This document shows positions 44,142 to 52,534 of a stretch of DNA of 64,000 nucleotides, in pieces (positions within the stretch are counted from its first letter, which is position 1; each line of letters starts with the position of its first letter). The notes under the pieces were generated by a model. The model did not search any database and was not told the DNA's origin. It saw only the letters and a list, made by a program, of their open reading frames with translations. The translations under genes were made by a program, and so were the position numbers. The stretch is taken from assembly GCA_958367245.1 (NCBI GenBank), contig CATXEA010000010.1, forward strand, positions 43,695 through 107,694. The letters are read 5' to 3'. Source of the DNA: an uncultured Blautia sp. (GTDB taxonomy: Bacteria; Bacillota; Clostridia; Lachnospirales; Lachnospiraceae).

Positions 44142-44224
44142 AGAAAAAATAAGGCAATTTTGATGTTGTTCACAGCGCTTTGGCGGTGTGGGCGAAAACA
44201 CTGTTTAGACAGGAGGAAAAGAGC

Positions 44225-46351
44225 ATGGACGAGAAATTATATAAGCTTATGAACTGGCCCAGGATTGAGGACGTTGTATACTGTGAGGAGAGCGCGCCGA
44301 GAGATGTAATGGGACCTTCTCTGACGCAGGAGGGCGTAGTCGTGCAGGGATTTTTTCCGGAAGCGGAAGCAGTTTCGGTTGTAACAGGAGGAAAAACATA
44401 TGCCTGTGAACTTGAGGATGAAGCAGGTTATTATGCGGTTCTTTTGCCGAAGCGTAAAATTCCGGAATATAAATTCAGAGTGACAAAGGATGGAGAAACA
44501 AAAGAGTTTTATGACCCGTATGCATTTCCGGGGCAGATAACCGAGGATGAGGAGAAGGCTTTCTGCGCAGGTGTGTATTATGAGGCGTTCAAAAAAATGG
44601 GCGCGCATCCTATGGAACTCAATGGGGTGAAGGGAACTTATTTTGCAGTATGGGCGCCAAATGCGGTACGCGTCAGCGTAGTGGGAGATTTCAATAACTG
44701 GGACGGACGCACACTGATGATGCACAAAATGCCGATGTCTGGAATCTATGAGCTCTTTGTGCCGGGCGTGGGCGCAGGCGATATTTACAAATATGAAATT
44801 AAGACAAAGGACGGAGAGATTCTCCTGAAAGCAGACCCTTATGCTGCACAGGCGCAGCAGCCTCCGTGTACAGCCTCTGTGGTGGCAGATGTAGACAGCT
44901 TCCAGTGGAAGGACGAAGACTGGATGAGCAGCAGAAGCAGATTTGCAGACAAAAAGCAGCCTGTTTCCATTTATGAGACAAGCCTTGGACAGTGGTCTTC
45001 TGCGGAAGAACTGGTGGATTTCCTTACAGAGACCGGATATACCCATGTGGAGCTTCTTCCGGTTATGGAATATCTGGATGAGGAAACAAACGGATATTCA
45101 ACCTCTGCTTATTTTGCCGTAACTTCCAGATTTGGCGAACCGGAGGATTTCCGTGCTCTTGTGGATACGCTTCATCGGGCAGGCATTGGTGTGATTCTTG
45201 ACTGGACGCCTGCACAGTTTCCGCGATATGAAGGCGGACTTGAAAGATTTGACGGTACCCCTCTCTATGAGCAGCCGGATGAGAACAGTAAGGTACATCC
45301 GTTCTGGGGAACACTTCTCTACAATTATGCAAGCCCGATGGTAAAGGATTTCCTGATTTCCAATGCCTGCTACTGGCTGGAGGTTTATCATGCGGACGGT
45401 CTGCGTATGGATGATGTAGATGCGATGCTGTATCTTGACTACGGCAGAAATTCAGGCGAGTGGATGCCGAATCTTTATGGGACAAATGAGAACCTTCATG
45501 CAGTGGAATTTCTGAAGCACTTAAATTCCATTGTGAAAAAGAGAAATCCCGGCGTGATGCTGATTGCGCAGGAGGATGGTCTGTGGCCGGAGCTTACAGG
45601 AAGCGTAGAAAATGACCATATCGGTTTCGATTACAAATGGAGCGGCGGCTGGACAAAAGATTTTCTGGATTATCTCGGAGAAACACCGCAGGAGAGAAAG
45701 AACAGCCATGACAAGCTGACGCTGTCCATGCTTTATGCTTACTGCGAGCACTTTGTACTGACTCTGGGACGCAGAGATGTGGGAACATCTTTTGAAGAGT
45801 TTATGGACAGGATTCCGGGAGAGGAAGCACAGAAATTTGCCCAGATAAGAGAGGCTTACGCCTATATGATGCTTCATCCGGGCTGTAAGATGATGGCTGT
45901 GGAGCCGGGAATGCCTGAGGGATTAAAAGCGTGTATCCATGACCTGAACGAGCTTTATAAGGGAAATCCTGCTCTTTATACAAGCGACAATGAATATGGC
46001 GGTTTTGAGTGGATACAGCTTATGAAATATGAAGAAAACGTGATTTCTTTCCTGAGAAAAGATACAGAAACAGGAGAAACCCTTCTTGCAGTGTGCAACT
46101 TCTCAGACAAAGATTACGAAGCCTATCGCTCAGGCGTACCGTTCTACGGCAAATATAAAGAAATCTTCAACAGTGACGATAAGAAATACGGCGGCGCAGG
46201 CGTGAAGAACCCACGAATGAAAACCTCCAAAAAAGAAGAGTGCGACGAGAGAGAAAACTCCCTCACATTCCGTCTTCCTGCATTTGGCGCAGTAATTTTC
46301 AGCTGTACTCCGGCAGAAGAGAAAAAGACGGCGAAAAAGAAAGAAAAATAA
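44225..46351 (+). CDS. Glycogen branching enzyme homologue with altered active site
   Basis: 708 residues from ATG 44225 behind AGGAGG (an upstream TTG lacks a site). It has the GlgB layout: N-terminal CBM48 (GTYFAVWAPNAVRVSVVGDFN), GH13 barrel (about 230-570), and C-terminal beta domain. The nucleophile Asp396 (LRMDDVDAMLYLDYG) and Glu450 (AQEDGLWPEL) align with GlgB. The conserved His of region I is Gln331 (DWTPAQFP). Region IV, SHDEVVHGK in GlgB, reads GRRDVGTS (515-522), so the His and the transition-state Asp are missing. It is probably a divergent or non-catalytic homologue, perhaps glucan-binding (inference). The gene stands alone, without glgA, glgC or glgP nearby. Confidence 0.85.
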   Translation: MDEKLYKLMNWPRIEDVVYCEESAPRDVMGPSLTQEGVVVQGFFPEAEAVSVVTGGKTYACELEDEAGYYAVLLPKRKIPEYKFRVTKDGETKEFYDPYAFPGQITEDEEKAFCAGVYYEAFKKMGAHPMELNGVKGTYFAVWAPNAVRVSVVGDFNNWDGRTLMMHKMPMSGIYELFVPGVGAGDIYKYEIKTKDGEILLKADPYAAQAQQPPCTASVVADVDSFQWKDEDWMSSRSRFADKKQPVSIYETSLGQWSSAEELVDFLTETGYTHVELLPVMEYLDEETNGYSTSAYFAVTSRFGEPEDFRALVDTLHRAGIGVILDWTPAQFPRYEGGLERFDGTPLYEQPDENSKVHPFWGTLLYNYASPMVKDFLISNACYWLEVYHADGLRMDDVDAMLYLDYGRNSGEWMPNLYGTNENLHAVEFLKHLNSIVKKRNPGVMLIAQEDGLWPELTGSVENDHIGFDYKWSGGWTKDFLDYLGETPQERKNSHDKLTLSMLYAYCEHFVLTLGRRDVGTSFEEFMDRIPGEEAQKFAQIREAYAYMMLHPGCKMMAVEPGMPEGLKACIHDLNELYKGNPALYTSDNEYGGFEWIQLMKYEENVISFLRKDTETGETLLAVCNFSDKDYEAYRSGVPFYGKYKEIFNSDDKKYGGAGVKNPRMKTSKKEECDERENSLTFRLPAFGAVIFSCTPAEEKKTAKKKEK

Positions 46352-46359
46352 AAAATTGC

Positions 46360-46387
46360 TTGATTTTTTTTGAAAATAATGTATAAT
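46360..46387 (+). promoter_or_regulatory. tRNA-Thr promoter
   Basis: TTGATT (46360-46365), 16-base spacer, TATAAT (46382-46387), directly after the preceding gene. Confidence 0.65.
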
Positions 46388-46407
46388 ATCCCTTGTGTGT
46401 GACACAA

Positions 46408-46480
46408 GCTGAAATAGCTCAGTCGGTAGAGCACTTCACTCGTAATGAAGGGGTCGTGGGTTCAAGTCCCATTTTCAGCT
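46408..46480 (+). tRNA. tRNA-Thr (anticodon CGT)
   Basis: 73 bases with full cloverleaf: acceptor GCTGAAA/TTTCAGC, anticodon stem CTTCA/TGAAG around loop CTCGTAA with anticodon CGT, and T-loop GGGTTCAAGTCCC. CCA is not encoded. It reads ACG threonine codons. Confidence 0.97.
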
Positions 46481-46495
46481 TAGGTGGATATTGTG

Positions 46496-46529
46496 GAACC
46501 GTCATTCCTCCGGGAATGGCGGTTCTTTT
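46496..46529 (+). terminator. tRNA-Thr terminator
   Basis: A 13-base-pair stem with one G-T pair (46496-46508 with 46513-46525), then TTTT. Confidence 0.8.
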
Positions 46530-46546
46530 GACAAGGAGATGATGAG

Positions 46547-47908
46547 ATGGCTGATTTATGCAGATTAACACCGGTCGAAAAGAAAATAACAGACATCATT
46601 GATTCCCATAGAGAGGAGATAATCCGTTTTGCCCGGGATATAGAAGGGCATCCGGAACCCGGATTTTATGAAGAGAGAACCGCAGCGGCTGTTGCGGCTG
46701 TTTTGCGTGGGCAGAAATACTCTGTCCTTACAGGACTGGCACGTACAGGAGTGCGCGCAGACTGGATGGAGAAAGACGGGCCCAACATTACAATTATCGC
46801 AGAAATGGACGCTATCGGATGCAAAAATCATCCGATGGCTGATTCCCATAGCCACACAGCACATGCATGCGGACACCACGCACAGATTGCAGCCATGATT
46901 GGCGCATCATTGGCATTGGCCGATGAAGAAGTGAGAGCTTCTCTGTCCGGGTCCGTATCTTTTTTTGCAGTTCCGGCGGAAGAATACATAGATGCGGACA
47001 AGCGTCCGGCGCTGCAAAAAGAAGGAATCGGATTTCCGGGTTCAGGCAAAAGTGAGCTGATTCGAACCGGCAAATTTGAAAATACAGACATTGCTCTCAC
47101 GACTCATGTCCATATGGTGCCTGTAGAAGAAGATTTTTATCTTGGAAATCCGGCCTGCAACGGGTTTGGCGCAGAAAGAGTCACAGTCCGGGGGAAAGCC
47201 GCTCATGCGGCGATTGCGCCCTGGGACGGGGTCAACGCCCTTAGTATTACCTCAAGCGCCATACAGATGATGGGGCTTATGCGGGAAACTTTCCGGGAAG
47301 AAGACCATGTGCGTCTCCATAACGTAATCCGCAAAGCAGGAGATGTAATCAACAGCGTACCGGACGAGGCAATAGCAGAAACAAAAGTGAGGGCTGCAAC
47401 CTTAAAGGCAATAGAAGAAGTTCAGGCAAAGGTTGACAGGGCATACGACGGGGCGGCCTATGCCTTTGGAGGAACTATAGAAAGAGAGGCGCTGCAGGGC
47501 TATATGCCGGTGCGATACAGACCTGCAGACAAGGTGCTGGTGGAGAGTGCAAAAAAGCTCGGGGTTTCCTACAGAGAGGTGTCGAAATACGATTTCAATA
47601 ACGCATGTACAGATTTAGGCGACCTGACTCATCTGCTTCCTGTGGTGAATTTCACCTTTTCCGGATTCGAAGGAACGCTTCACGGAACAGATTTCAGGAT
47701 TACAGATGAGGAAAAAGCATACATTCTCCCTGCGAAAATGCTGGCGCTTACCGTATACGGGCTTTTGAGAGACGACGCCTGTGAGGCAAAGAAAATCATA
47801 AGGGATTTTAAACCTGTATTTGACAGGGAAACCTACTGTGCCCACATCCGACAAAGCGTTTACGCAAAAGAGGATGGAGAAAAAACTTCCGGAGGTAAAA
47901 AAATATGA
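46547..47908 (+). CDS. M20 family amidohydrolase/peptidase
   Basis: 453 residues. Metal-binding motifs AEMDAIG, HACGHHAQIAAM and the Glu pair PAEEYID fit the M20D group (hippurate hydrolase, aminobenzoyl-glutamate hydrolase AbgB-like). The dimerisation lid occupies about 205-320. It is cytosolic and hydrolyses an N-acyl or peptide-like bond. Its stop overlaps the ATG of a Pot-type ATPase by 4 bases. This suggests that transporter brings in its substrate (inference). A GGAGATG site precedes the start. Confidence 0.88.
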   Translation: MADLCRLTPVEKKITDIIDSHREEIIRFARDIEGHPEPGFYEERTAAAVAAVLRGQKYSVLTGLARTGVRADWMEKDGPNITIIAEMDAIGCKNHPMADSHSHTAHACGHHAQIAAMIGASLALADEEVRASLSGSVSFFAVPAEEYIDADKRPALQKEGIGFPGSGKSELIRTGKFENTDIALTTHVHMVPVEEDFYLGNPACNGFGAERVTVRGKAAHAAIAPWDGVNALSITSSAIQMMGLMRETFREEDHVRLHNVIRKAGDVINSVPDEAIAETKVRAATLKAIEEVQAKVDRAYDGAAYAFGGTIEREALQGYMPVRYRPADKVLVESAKKLGVSYREVSKYDFNNACTDLGDLTHLLPVVNFTFSGFEGTLHGTDFRITDEEKAYILPAKMLALTVYGLLRDDACEAKKIIRDFKPVFDRETYCAHIRQSVYAKEDGEKTSGGKKI

Positions 47909-48999
47909 AAACTTCACTGGAATTAAAAAATATAAAAAAGAGTTTCACACAGGATGAGGGTGTCTTAAAGGGCATCAGCCTGTCTATTGCAGAAGGGGAA
48001 TTTATCACCTTTCTGGGAGCATCCGGCTGCGGCAAGACTACGACGCTTCGAATCATTGCAGGTCTTGAAACACCGGACGAGGGAAGTGTTTTTCTGGACG
48101 GCAAAGATGTGACGAAGCTGGAGCCTAATCTGAGAGATGTAAATACGGTATTTCAAAATTATGCTCTTTTTCCGCACATGAATGTGGAGGAAAACATCGG
48201 ATACGGGCTGAAGCTGAAAAAAACACCGAAAGCCGAAATCAGAAAAAGAGTAAAAGAAATGCTGGAACTGGTGCAGTTGGAAGGATACGAAAAAAGAAAG
48301 CCTTCCGAGCTTTCAGGCGGACAGAAGCAAAGGGTTGCCATTGCCAGAGCGCTGATAAACAACCCGAAGGTTCTTCTCTTGGACGAACCGCTGGGCGCTC
48401 TTGATCTTCAGCTTCGCCGGGCCATGCAGTTTGAGCTTAAGAATCTTCAGAAGAAGCTGGGTATCACCTTCCTTTATATTACCCATGATCAGGAAGAGGC
48501 AATCAATATGTCCGACAGAATCGTGGTGATGAAGGAAGGACGTTTCGAACAGGTGGGAACGCCGGACGAGATTTATAATCACCCGAAAACAAGCTATGTG
48601 GCAACTTTTGTTGGAAATGCGAACATTCTGCACGGAAGAGTAGAGCGTATCATCGAAAACAGGGCGCTTGTAGAGCTTGCAGGAGGAAAAGCGCTTGTGG
48701 AGAGGAACGGCGCAGAGCTGAAAGAAGGGGAAAAGGTGACCCTTGCCATCCGCAGTGAGAAGATTCAGCTCGATGAGGACTGCGGATGCGGTCTTGAAGC
48801 GGTTGTTACGGAAAAAACCTTTGCAGGAGGACAGCTTCGGCTTCTTCTTCGCCTGCCGGACCAGTCTGTAATTGTGGCGAGCCGTTATGGGATTGACGCT
48901 TCGGCGGCAGCGGGACAGAAGGTCTGCTGGAGGTTTAATGCCGAAGATGCGGTTCTGGTTGACAGAGAAGTATCCGGCGCAGGGGAGGACGAGCCGTGA
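47905..48999 (+). CDS. Pot-type ABC transporter ATP-binding protein (system 1)
   Basis: 364 residues. Walker A GASGCGKTT, signature LSGGQKQRVAIARAL, Walker B LLLDEPLGALD, and a C-terminal TOBE-like domain (about 250-360). It belongs to the PotA/spermidine-putrescine class, but such importers also carry other small cationic or peptide-like solutes. It is coupled to the M20 gene upstream (4-base overlap) and to the permease downstream (4-base overlap). No receptor gene belongs clearly to this system. Confidence 0.9.
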   Translation: MKTSLELKNIKKSFTQDEGVLKGISLSIAEGEFITFLGASGCGKTTTLRIIAGLETPDEGSVFLDGKDVTKLEPNLRDVNTVFQNYALFPHMNVEENIGYGLKLKKTPKAEIRKRVKEMLELVQLEGYEKRKPSELSGGQKQRVAIARALINNPKVLLLDEPLGALDLQLRRAMQFELKNLQKKLGITFLYITHDQEEAINMSDRIVVMKEGRFEQVGTPDEIYNHPKTSYVATFVGNANILHGRVERIIENRALVELAGGKALVERNGAELKEGEKVTLAIRSEKIQLDEDCGCGLEAVVTEKTFAGGQLRLLLRLPDQSVIVASRYGIDASAAAGQKVCWRFNAEDAVLVDREVSGAGEDEP

Positions 49000-49850
49000 G
49001 CCGGGGCAAAAAGGGCTCTGTATGGATGATACTGCCCTTATATCTCTTTACCATCGTATTTGTGGCATGTCCGTTGATTTACATGGTTGCCCTGAGTTTC
49101 GCTCAGGCAGCTCCCGGCTATGGGGTGGAATGGACGTTCACTCTTGACAATTACAAAAAAATACTGGAGCCGGTATATCTCAATACATTTGTACAGTCCA
49201 TGAAGCTTGCTTTTACAAGTACGGTGCTGATTGCACTGATCGGATATCCCTTTGGGTATTTTATGGCGAAAATGCCGGATTCAAAAAAACACAGGGCGCA
49301 GATTTTCCTGAACATTCCTTTCTGGGTGAATTCTCTGATTCGTCTTTACGGATGGATTATCATTCTTCAGAAAAAGGGAGTGCTGAATTTCATTTTGCTG
49401 AAGCTTGGAATCATTGAGAAGCCTCTGTCGCTTCTGTACAGTTATCCTGCAATTGTCATAGGTATGGTGTACGTGCTTCTTCCGTTTATGATCATGTCGG
49501 TCTATTCCAGCGCAGAGAAGCTGGACTGGTCGCTTGTGGAGGCGGCGCGGGATCTGGGTGCAGGAAAGATACAGGCGTTTCTGACTGTGACGCTGAAGCT
49601 GACGTTTCCGGGACTGCTGTCCGGAATTATCCTGACCTTTATTCCGTCTATGGGGCTTTTCTTCATTGCAGATATTCTGGGAGGAAATAAAATTGTGCTT
49701 GTGGGAAGTCTGATTCAGGAGCAGATGACCCGCGGAAGCAACTGGCCCTTTGCAGCGGCGCTGGCAGTTGTGATGATGGCGCTTACAACGATTCTTATTA
49801 TGGTTTACCGGAAAATAACAAATGCAAAGGAACTGGAGGGAATCGGATGA
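48996..49850 (+). CDS. Pot-type ABC permease, PotB-like (system 1)
   Basis: 284 residues, six predicted membrane helices, with the ATPase-contact EAA loop EAARDLGAGKIQAFLTVTLKL at about 184-204. Its start overlaps the ATPase gene by 4 bases and its end overlaps the PotC-like gene by 4, so the three should be made in step. GTG at 48996 is the start, behind GGGGAGGACG. Confidence 0.9.
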   Translation: MSRGKKGSVWMILPLYLFTIVFVACPLIYMVALSFAQAAPGYGVEWTFTLDNYKKILEPVYLNTFVQSMKLAFTSTVLIALIGYPFGYFMAKMPDSKKHRAQIFLNIPFWVNSLIRLYGWIIILQKKGVLNFILLKLGIIEKPLSLLYSYPAIVIGMVYVLLPFMIMSVYSSAEKLDWSLVEAARDLGAGKIQAFLTVTLKLTFPGLLSGIILTFIPSMGLFFIADILGGNKIVLVGSLIQEQMTRGSNWPFAAALAVVMMALTTILIMVYRKITNAKELEGIG

Positions 49851-50623
49851 AAAAGAATTCTAAATTTGCGGCATTTTATATGGGAGTTATCTTTCTCCTG
49901 ATGTACATTCCCATTGCTGTGGTAATTGTGTTCTCTTTTAATGAGTCGAAGCTTCCGGTATCGTTTACGGGATTTTCCCTGAAATGGTACCAGCAGCTCT
50001 TTGCAGACAGCGATATGCTGGAGGCTTTAAGAAACAGCCTTGTGCTGGGGGTATTAAGCTGCGGGATAAGCGCAGTGATCGGAACCTTCGGCGCAGTGGG
50101 GCTTTCCAGAATCCACTGGAGGACAAAGGGAGCTCTGGAATATATTTCCATTCTTCCTTTAATGATACCGGAGATTATACTGGGTATGGTGCTTATGGCA
50201 TTTTTTTACATGCTGGGACTGCCATTCGGAATGCTGACCCTGCTTATCGGACATACGGTGTTTTGCGTGCCGTATATCCTGATGGAGGTCAAGGCGCGGC
50301 TGGTTGGAATGGACCCGTCTCTTGAAGAAGCGGCGCGGGATTTGGGCGCAGGGGCTTTTCGGGCGTTTCTTGATGTGACGCTGCCTCTGATCATGCCTGC
50401 GGTAATTTCCGGTTCCCTGCTTGCTTTTGCCATGTCTATGGACGACGTGGTAATCAGCATCTTTGTAAACGGACCGAGAATTTCCACTCTTCCGATTAAG
50501 GTATATACACAGTTAAAAACAGGCGTTACGCCGGAAATCAATGCGCTCTGCACGATTATGCTGGCTGTGACCCTGTTGGTTTTACTGCTTCGGAGCATTT
50601 TTGCCCGGCGGAAAAACAAATAG
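49847..50623 (+). CDS. Pot-type ABC permease, PotC-like (system 1)
   Basis: 258 residues, six predicted helices, EAA loop EEAARDLGAGAFRAFLDVTL, and the PotC-typical SMDDVVISIFV near 200. It pairs with the PotB-like subunit. It is the last gene of system 1; 38 bases separate it from the second ATPase gene, with no terminator between. Systems 1 and 2 are probably one long transcript. Confidence 0.9.
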   Translation: MKKNSKFAAFYMGVIFLLMYIPIAVVIVFSFNESKLPVSFTGFSLKWYQQLFADSDMLEALRNSLVLGVLSCGISAVIGTFGAVGLSRIHWRTKGALEYISILPLMIPEIILGMVLMAFFYMLGLPFGMLTLLIGHTVFCVPYILMEVKARLVGMDPSLEEAARDLGAGAFRAFLDVTLPLIMPAVISGSLLAFAMSMDDVVISIFVNGPRISTLPIKVYTQLKTGVTPEINALCTIMLAVTLLVLLLRSIFARRKNK

Positions 50624-50661
50624 AGAATAAAACAAGGAGATAAAAGGGAAAGGAACAGACG

Positions 50662-51705
50662 ATGAATAAATTAATTGAAATTAAGAATCTGACAAAGAAC
50701 TTTGACGACCAGCAGGTTCTCAGGGGAATCAATCTTGATATATATGAAAAAGAATTCCTTACACTGCTGGGACCAAGCGGCTGTGGAAAAACAACCACGC
50801 TGCGTATTATCGCAGGCTTCGAAGAGCCGAGCGGCGGAGAGGTGCTTTTTAACGGAATTGAGATTTCCAAACTGCCTCCTTATAAAAGAGAGGTAAACAC
50901 CGTGTTCCAGAAATATGCACTTTTTCCTCATCTCAATGTGGCGGAAAACATTGGCTTCGGGCTGAATCTGAAAAAAGTAGACAAGACTGTTGTGGCGCAG
51001 AAGGTAGAGCGTATGCTGAAAATGGTGGGACTGGAAGGCTTTGAAAAGAGAGATGTCACCCTTCTTTCAGGCGGTCAGCAGCAGCGAGTTGCCATTGCCC
51101 GCGCCCTTGTCAATGAGCCGAAGGTGCTTCTCCTTGACGAACCGTTAGGCGCGCTGGATGCAAAAATCCGTAAACAGATGCAGGTGGAACTGAAAAAAAT
51201 CCAGCAGGAAGTCGGAATTACCTTTATTTATGTCACACACGATCAGGAAGAGGCGCTTTCCATGTCGGATACTGTCGTAGTTATGAATAACGGTGAGATT
51301 CAGCAGATTGGAAGCCCGACCGATATTTACAATGAGCCGGAAAACCGCTTTGTTGCGGAGTTTATCGGAGAATCCAATATCATCGGCGGTGTAATGATAA
51401 AAGACTATCTGGTGGAATTTGACGGATTCCGCTTCGAATGCGTAGATAAGGGCTTCGAAGATATGGAAGAAATCGAGGTTGTATTAAGACCGGAGGATTT
51501 GGATATTGTTGACCCGGATCAGGCACAGATTAAAGGGGTTGTAAAAAATATCACCTTTAAAGGGGTGCATTATGAGATTCTGGTAGAAACAGAACTTCGT
51601 ACCTATATGGTACATACAACAGATTATGCGGAAGTCGGACGGAATGTGGGACTGAAATTCGGGCCGGAAGACATCCATGTAATGTGCAGGATGGGCGCTT
51701 ACTGA
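50662..51705 (+). CDS. potA: Pot-type ABC transporter ATP-binding protein (system 2)
   Basis: 347 residues: Walker A GPSGCGKTT, signature LSGGQQQRVAIARALV, Walker B LLLDEPLGALD, and C-terminal TOBE-type domain. It is closely similar to the first ATPase, consistent with an old duplication. The stop shares one base with the next start. It energises uptake by the potB/potCD products; polyamine specificity is inferred from family only. Confidence 0.9.
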   Translation: MNKLIEIKNLTKNFDDQQVLRGINLDIYEKEFLTLLGPSGCGKTTTLRIIAGFEEPSGGEVLFNGIEISKLPPYKREVNTVFQKYALFPHLNVAENIGFGLNLKKVDKTVVAQKVERMLKMVGLEGFEKRDVTLLSGGQQQRVAIARALVNEPKVLLLDEPLGALDAKIRKQMQVELKKIQQEVGITFIYVTHDQEEALSMSDTVVVMNNGEIQQIGSPTDIYNEPENRFVAEFIGESNIIGGVMIKDYLVEFDGFRFECVDKGFEDMEEIEVVLRPEDLDIVDPDQAQIKGVVKNITFKGVHYEILVETELRTYMVHTTDYAEVGRNVGLKFGPEDIHVMCRMGAY

Positions 51706-52520
51706 TGAAACAGTTCAAGCATCTGATCAAACCTTACCTTGTATGGGCGTTTGTAATCATAGTCATCCCGCTGATTCTGATTGCGCTCTATGCTTTTACA
51801 GAGGAAGGAAATGAGGTACTGACCCTTGCCTTTACCTGGAAAAACTTTGCGAAATTTCTGGAGGCAACTTATTTAAGCGTTATTTTGAAATCCTTTAAAC
51901 TGGGTATCATCACCACGGTGATCTGTCTTGCTGCAGGTTATCCCCTTGCCTTTATTATCTCCAAATTTTCGGAGAAGGCGCAGAATCTTCTGATTCTTCT
52001 TGTGACGATTCCCATGTGGATCAATATGCTGCTCCGTACCTATGCATGGATGAATCTTTTATCCGATAACGGCATCATCAATCACCTTTTGGGGATTGTG
52101 GGGATTTCTCCGGTATCCATGATGTATACGGATTTTTCCGTAATCGTAGGTCTGGTCTGCAACTTCATGCCGTTTATGATTATTCCCATCCATACTTCCT
52201 TAAGCAAGATGGATAAATCTTATATCGAGGCGGCGTATGATCTGGGGGCAAATAAGCTTCAGACCTTTACAAGGGTCATCTGGAAGCTTTCTATTCCGGG
52301 TGTCCTCAATGGAATTATGATGGTATTCCTCCTTTCCATTTCTACGTTCGTTATTCCGAAGCTTCTCGGCGGCGGACAGTATATGCTTATTGGTAACCTG
52401 ATAGAATCTCAGTTTATCTCTGTGGGAGACTGGAACTTCGGAAGCGCCATTTCCCTGATACTGGCGGTGCTCATTCTGATTTTTATGAGCTTTATGAAAA
52501 AAATGGACAAAGATGAATAA
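51705..52520 (+). CDS. potB: Pot-type ABC permease, PotB-like (system 2)
   Basis: 271 residues from ATG 51705 (ATGA overlap with the ATPase). An in-frame TTG-type start 21 bases upstream is less likely. Six predicted helices; the EAA loop reads EAAYDLGANKLQTFTRVIWKLS. The conserved PMWINMLLRTYAW segment is typical of PotB. It pairs with the permease part of the following fusion. Confidence 0.9.
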   Translation: MKQFKHLIKPYLVWAFVIIVIPLILIALYAFTEEGNEVLTLAFTWKNFAKFLEATYLSVILKSFKLGIITTVICLAAGYPLAFIISKFSEKAQNLLILLVTIPMWINMLLRTYAWMNLLSDNGIINHLLGIVGISPVSMMYTDFSVIVGLVCNFMPFMIIPIHTSLSKMDKSYIEAAYDLGANKLQTFTRVIWKLSIPGVLNGIMMVFLLSISTFVIPKLLGGGQYMLIGNLIESQFISVGDWNFGSAISLILAVLILIFMSFMKKMDKDE

Positions 52521-52534
52521 GGAGCAGGGGGAAG

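Noticed and set aside
43982..44224. A sugar riboswitch in the gap between fructokinase and the branching-enzyme homologue
   Set aside because: The gap is explained by two divergent promoters and an AT palindrome, with no conserved stem array.
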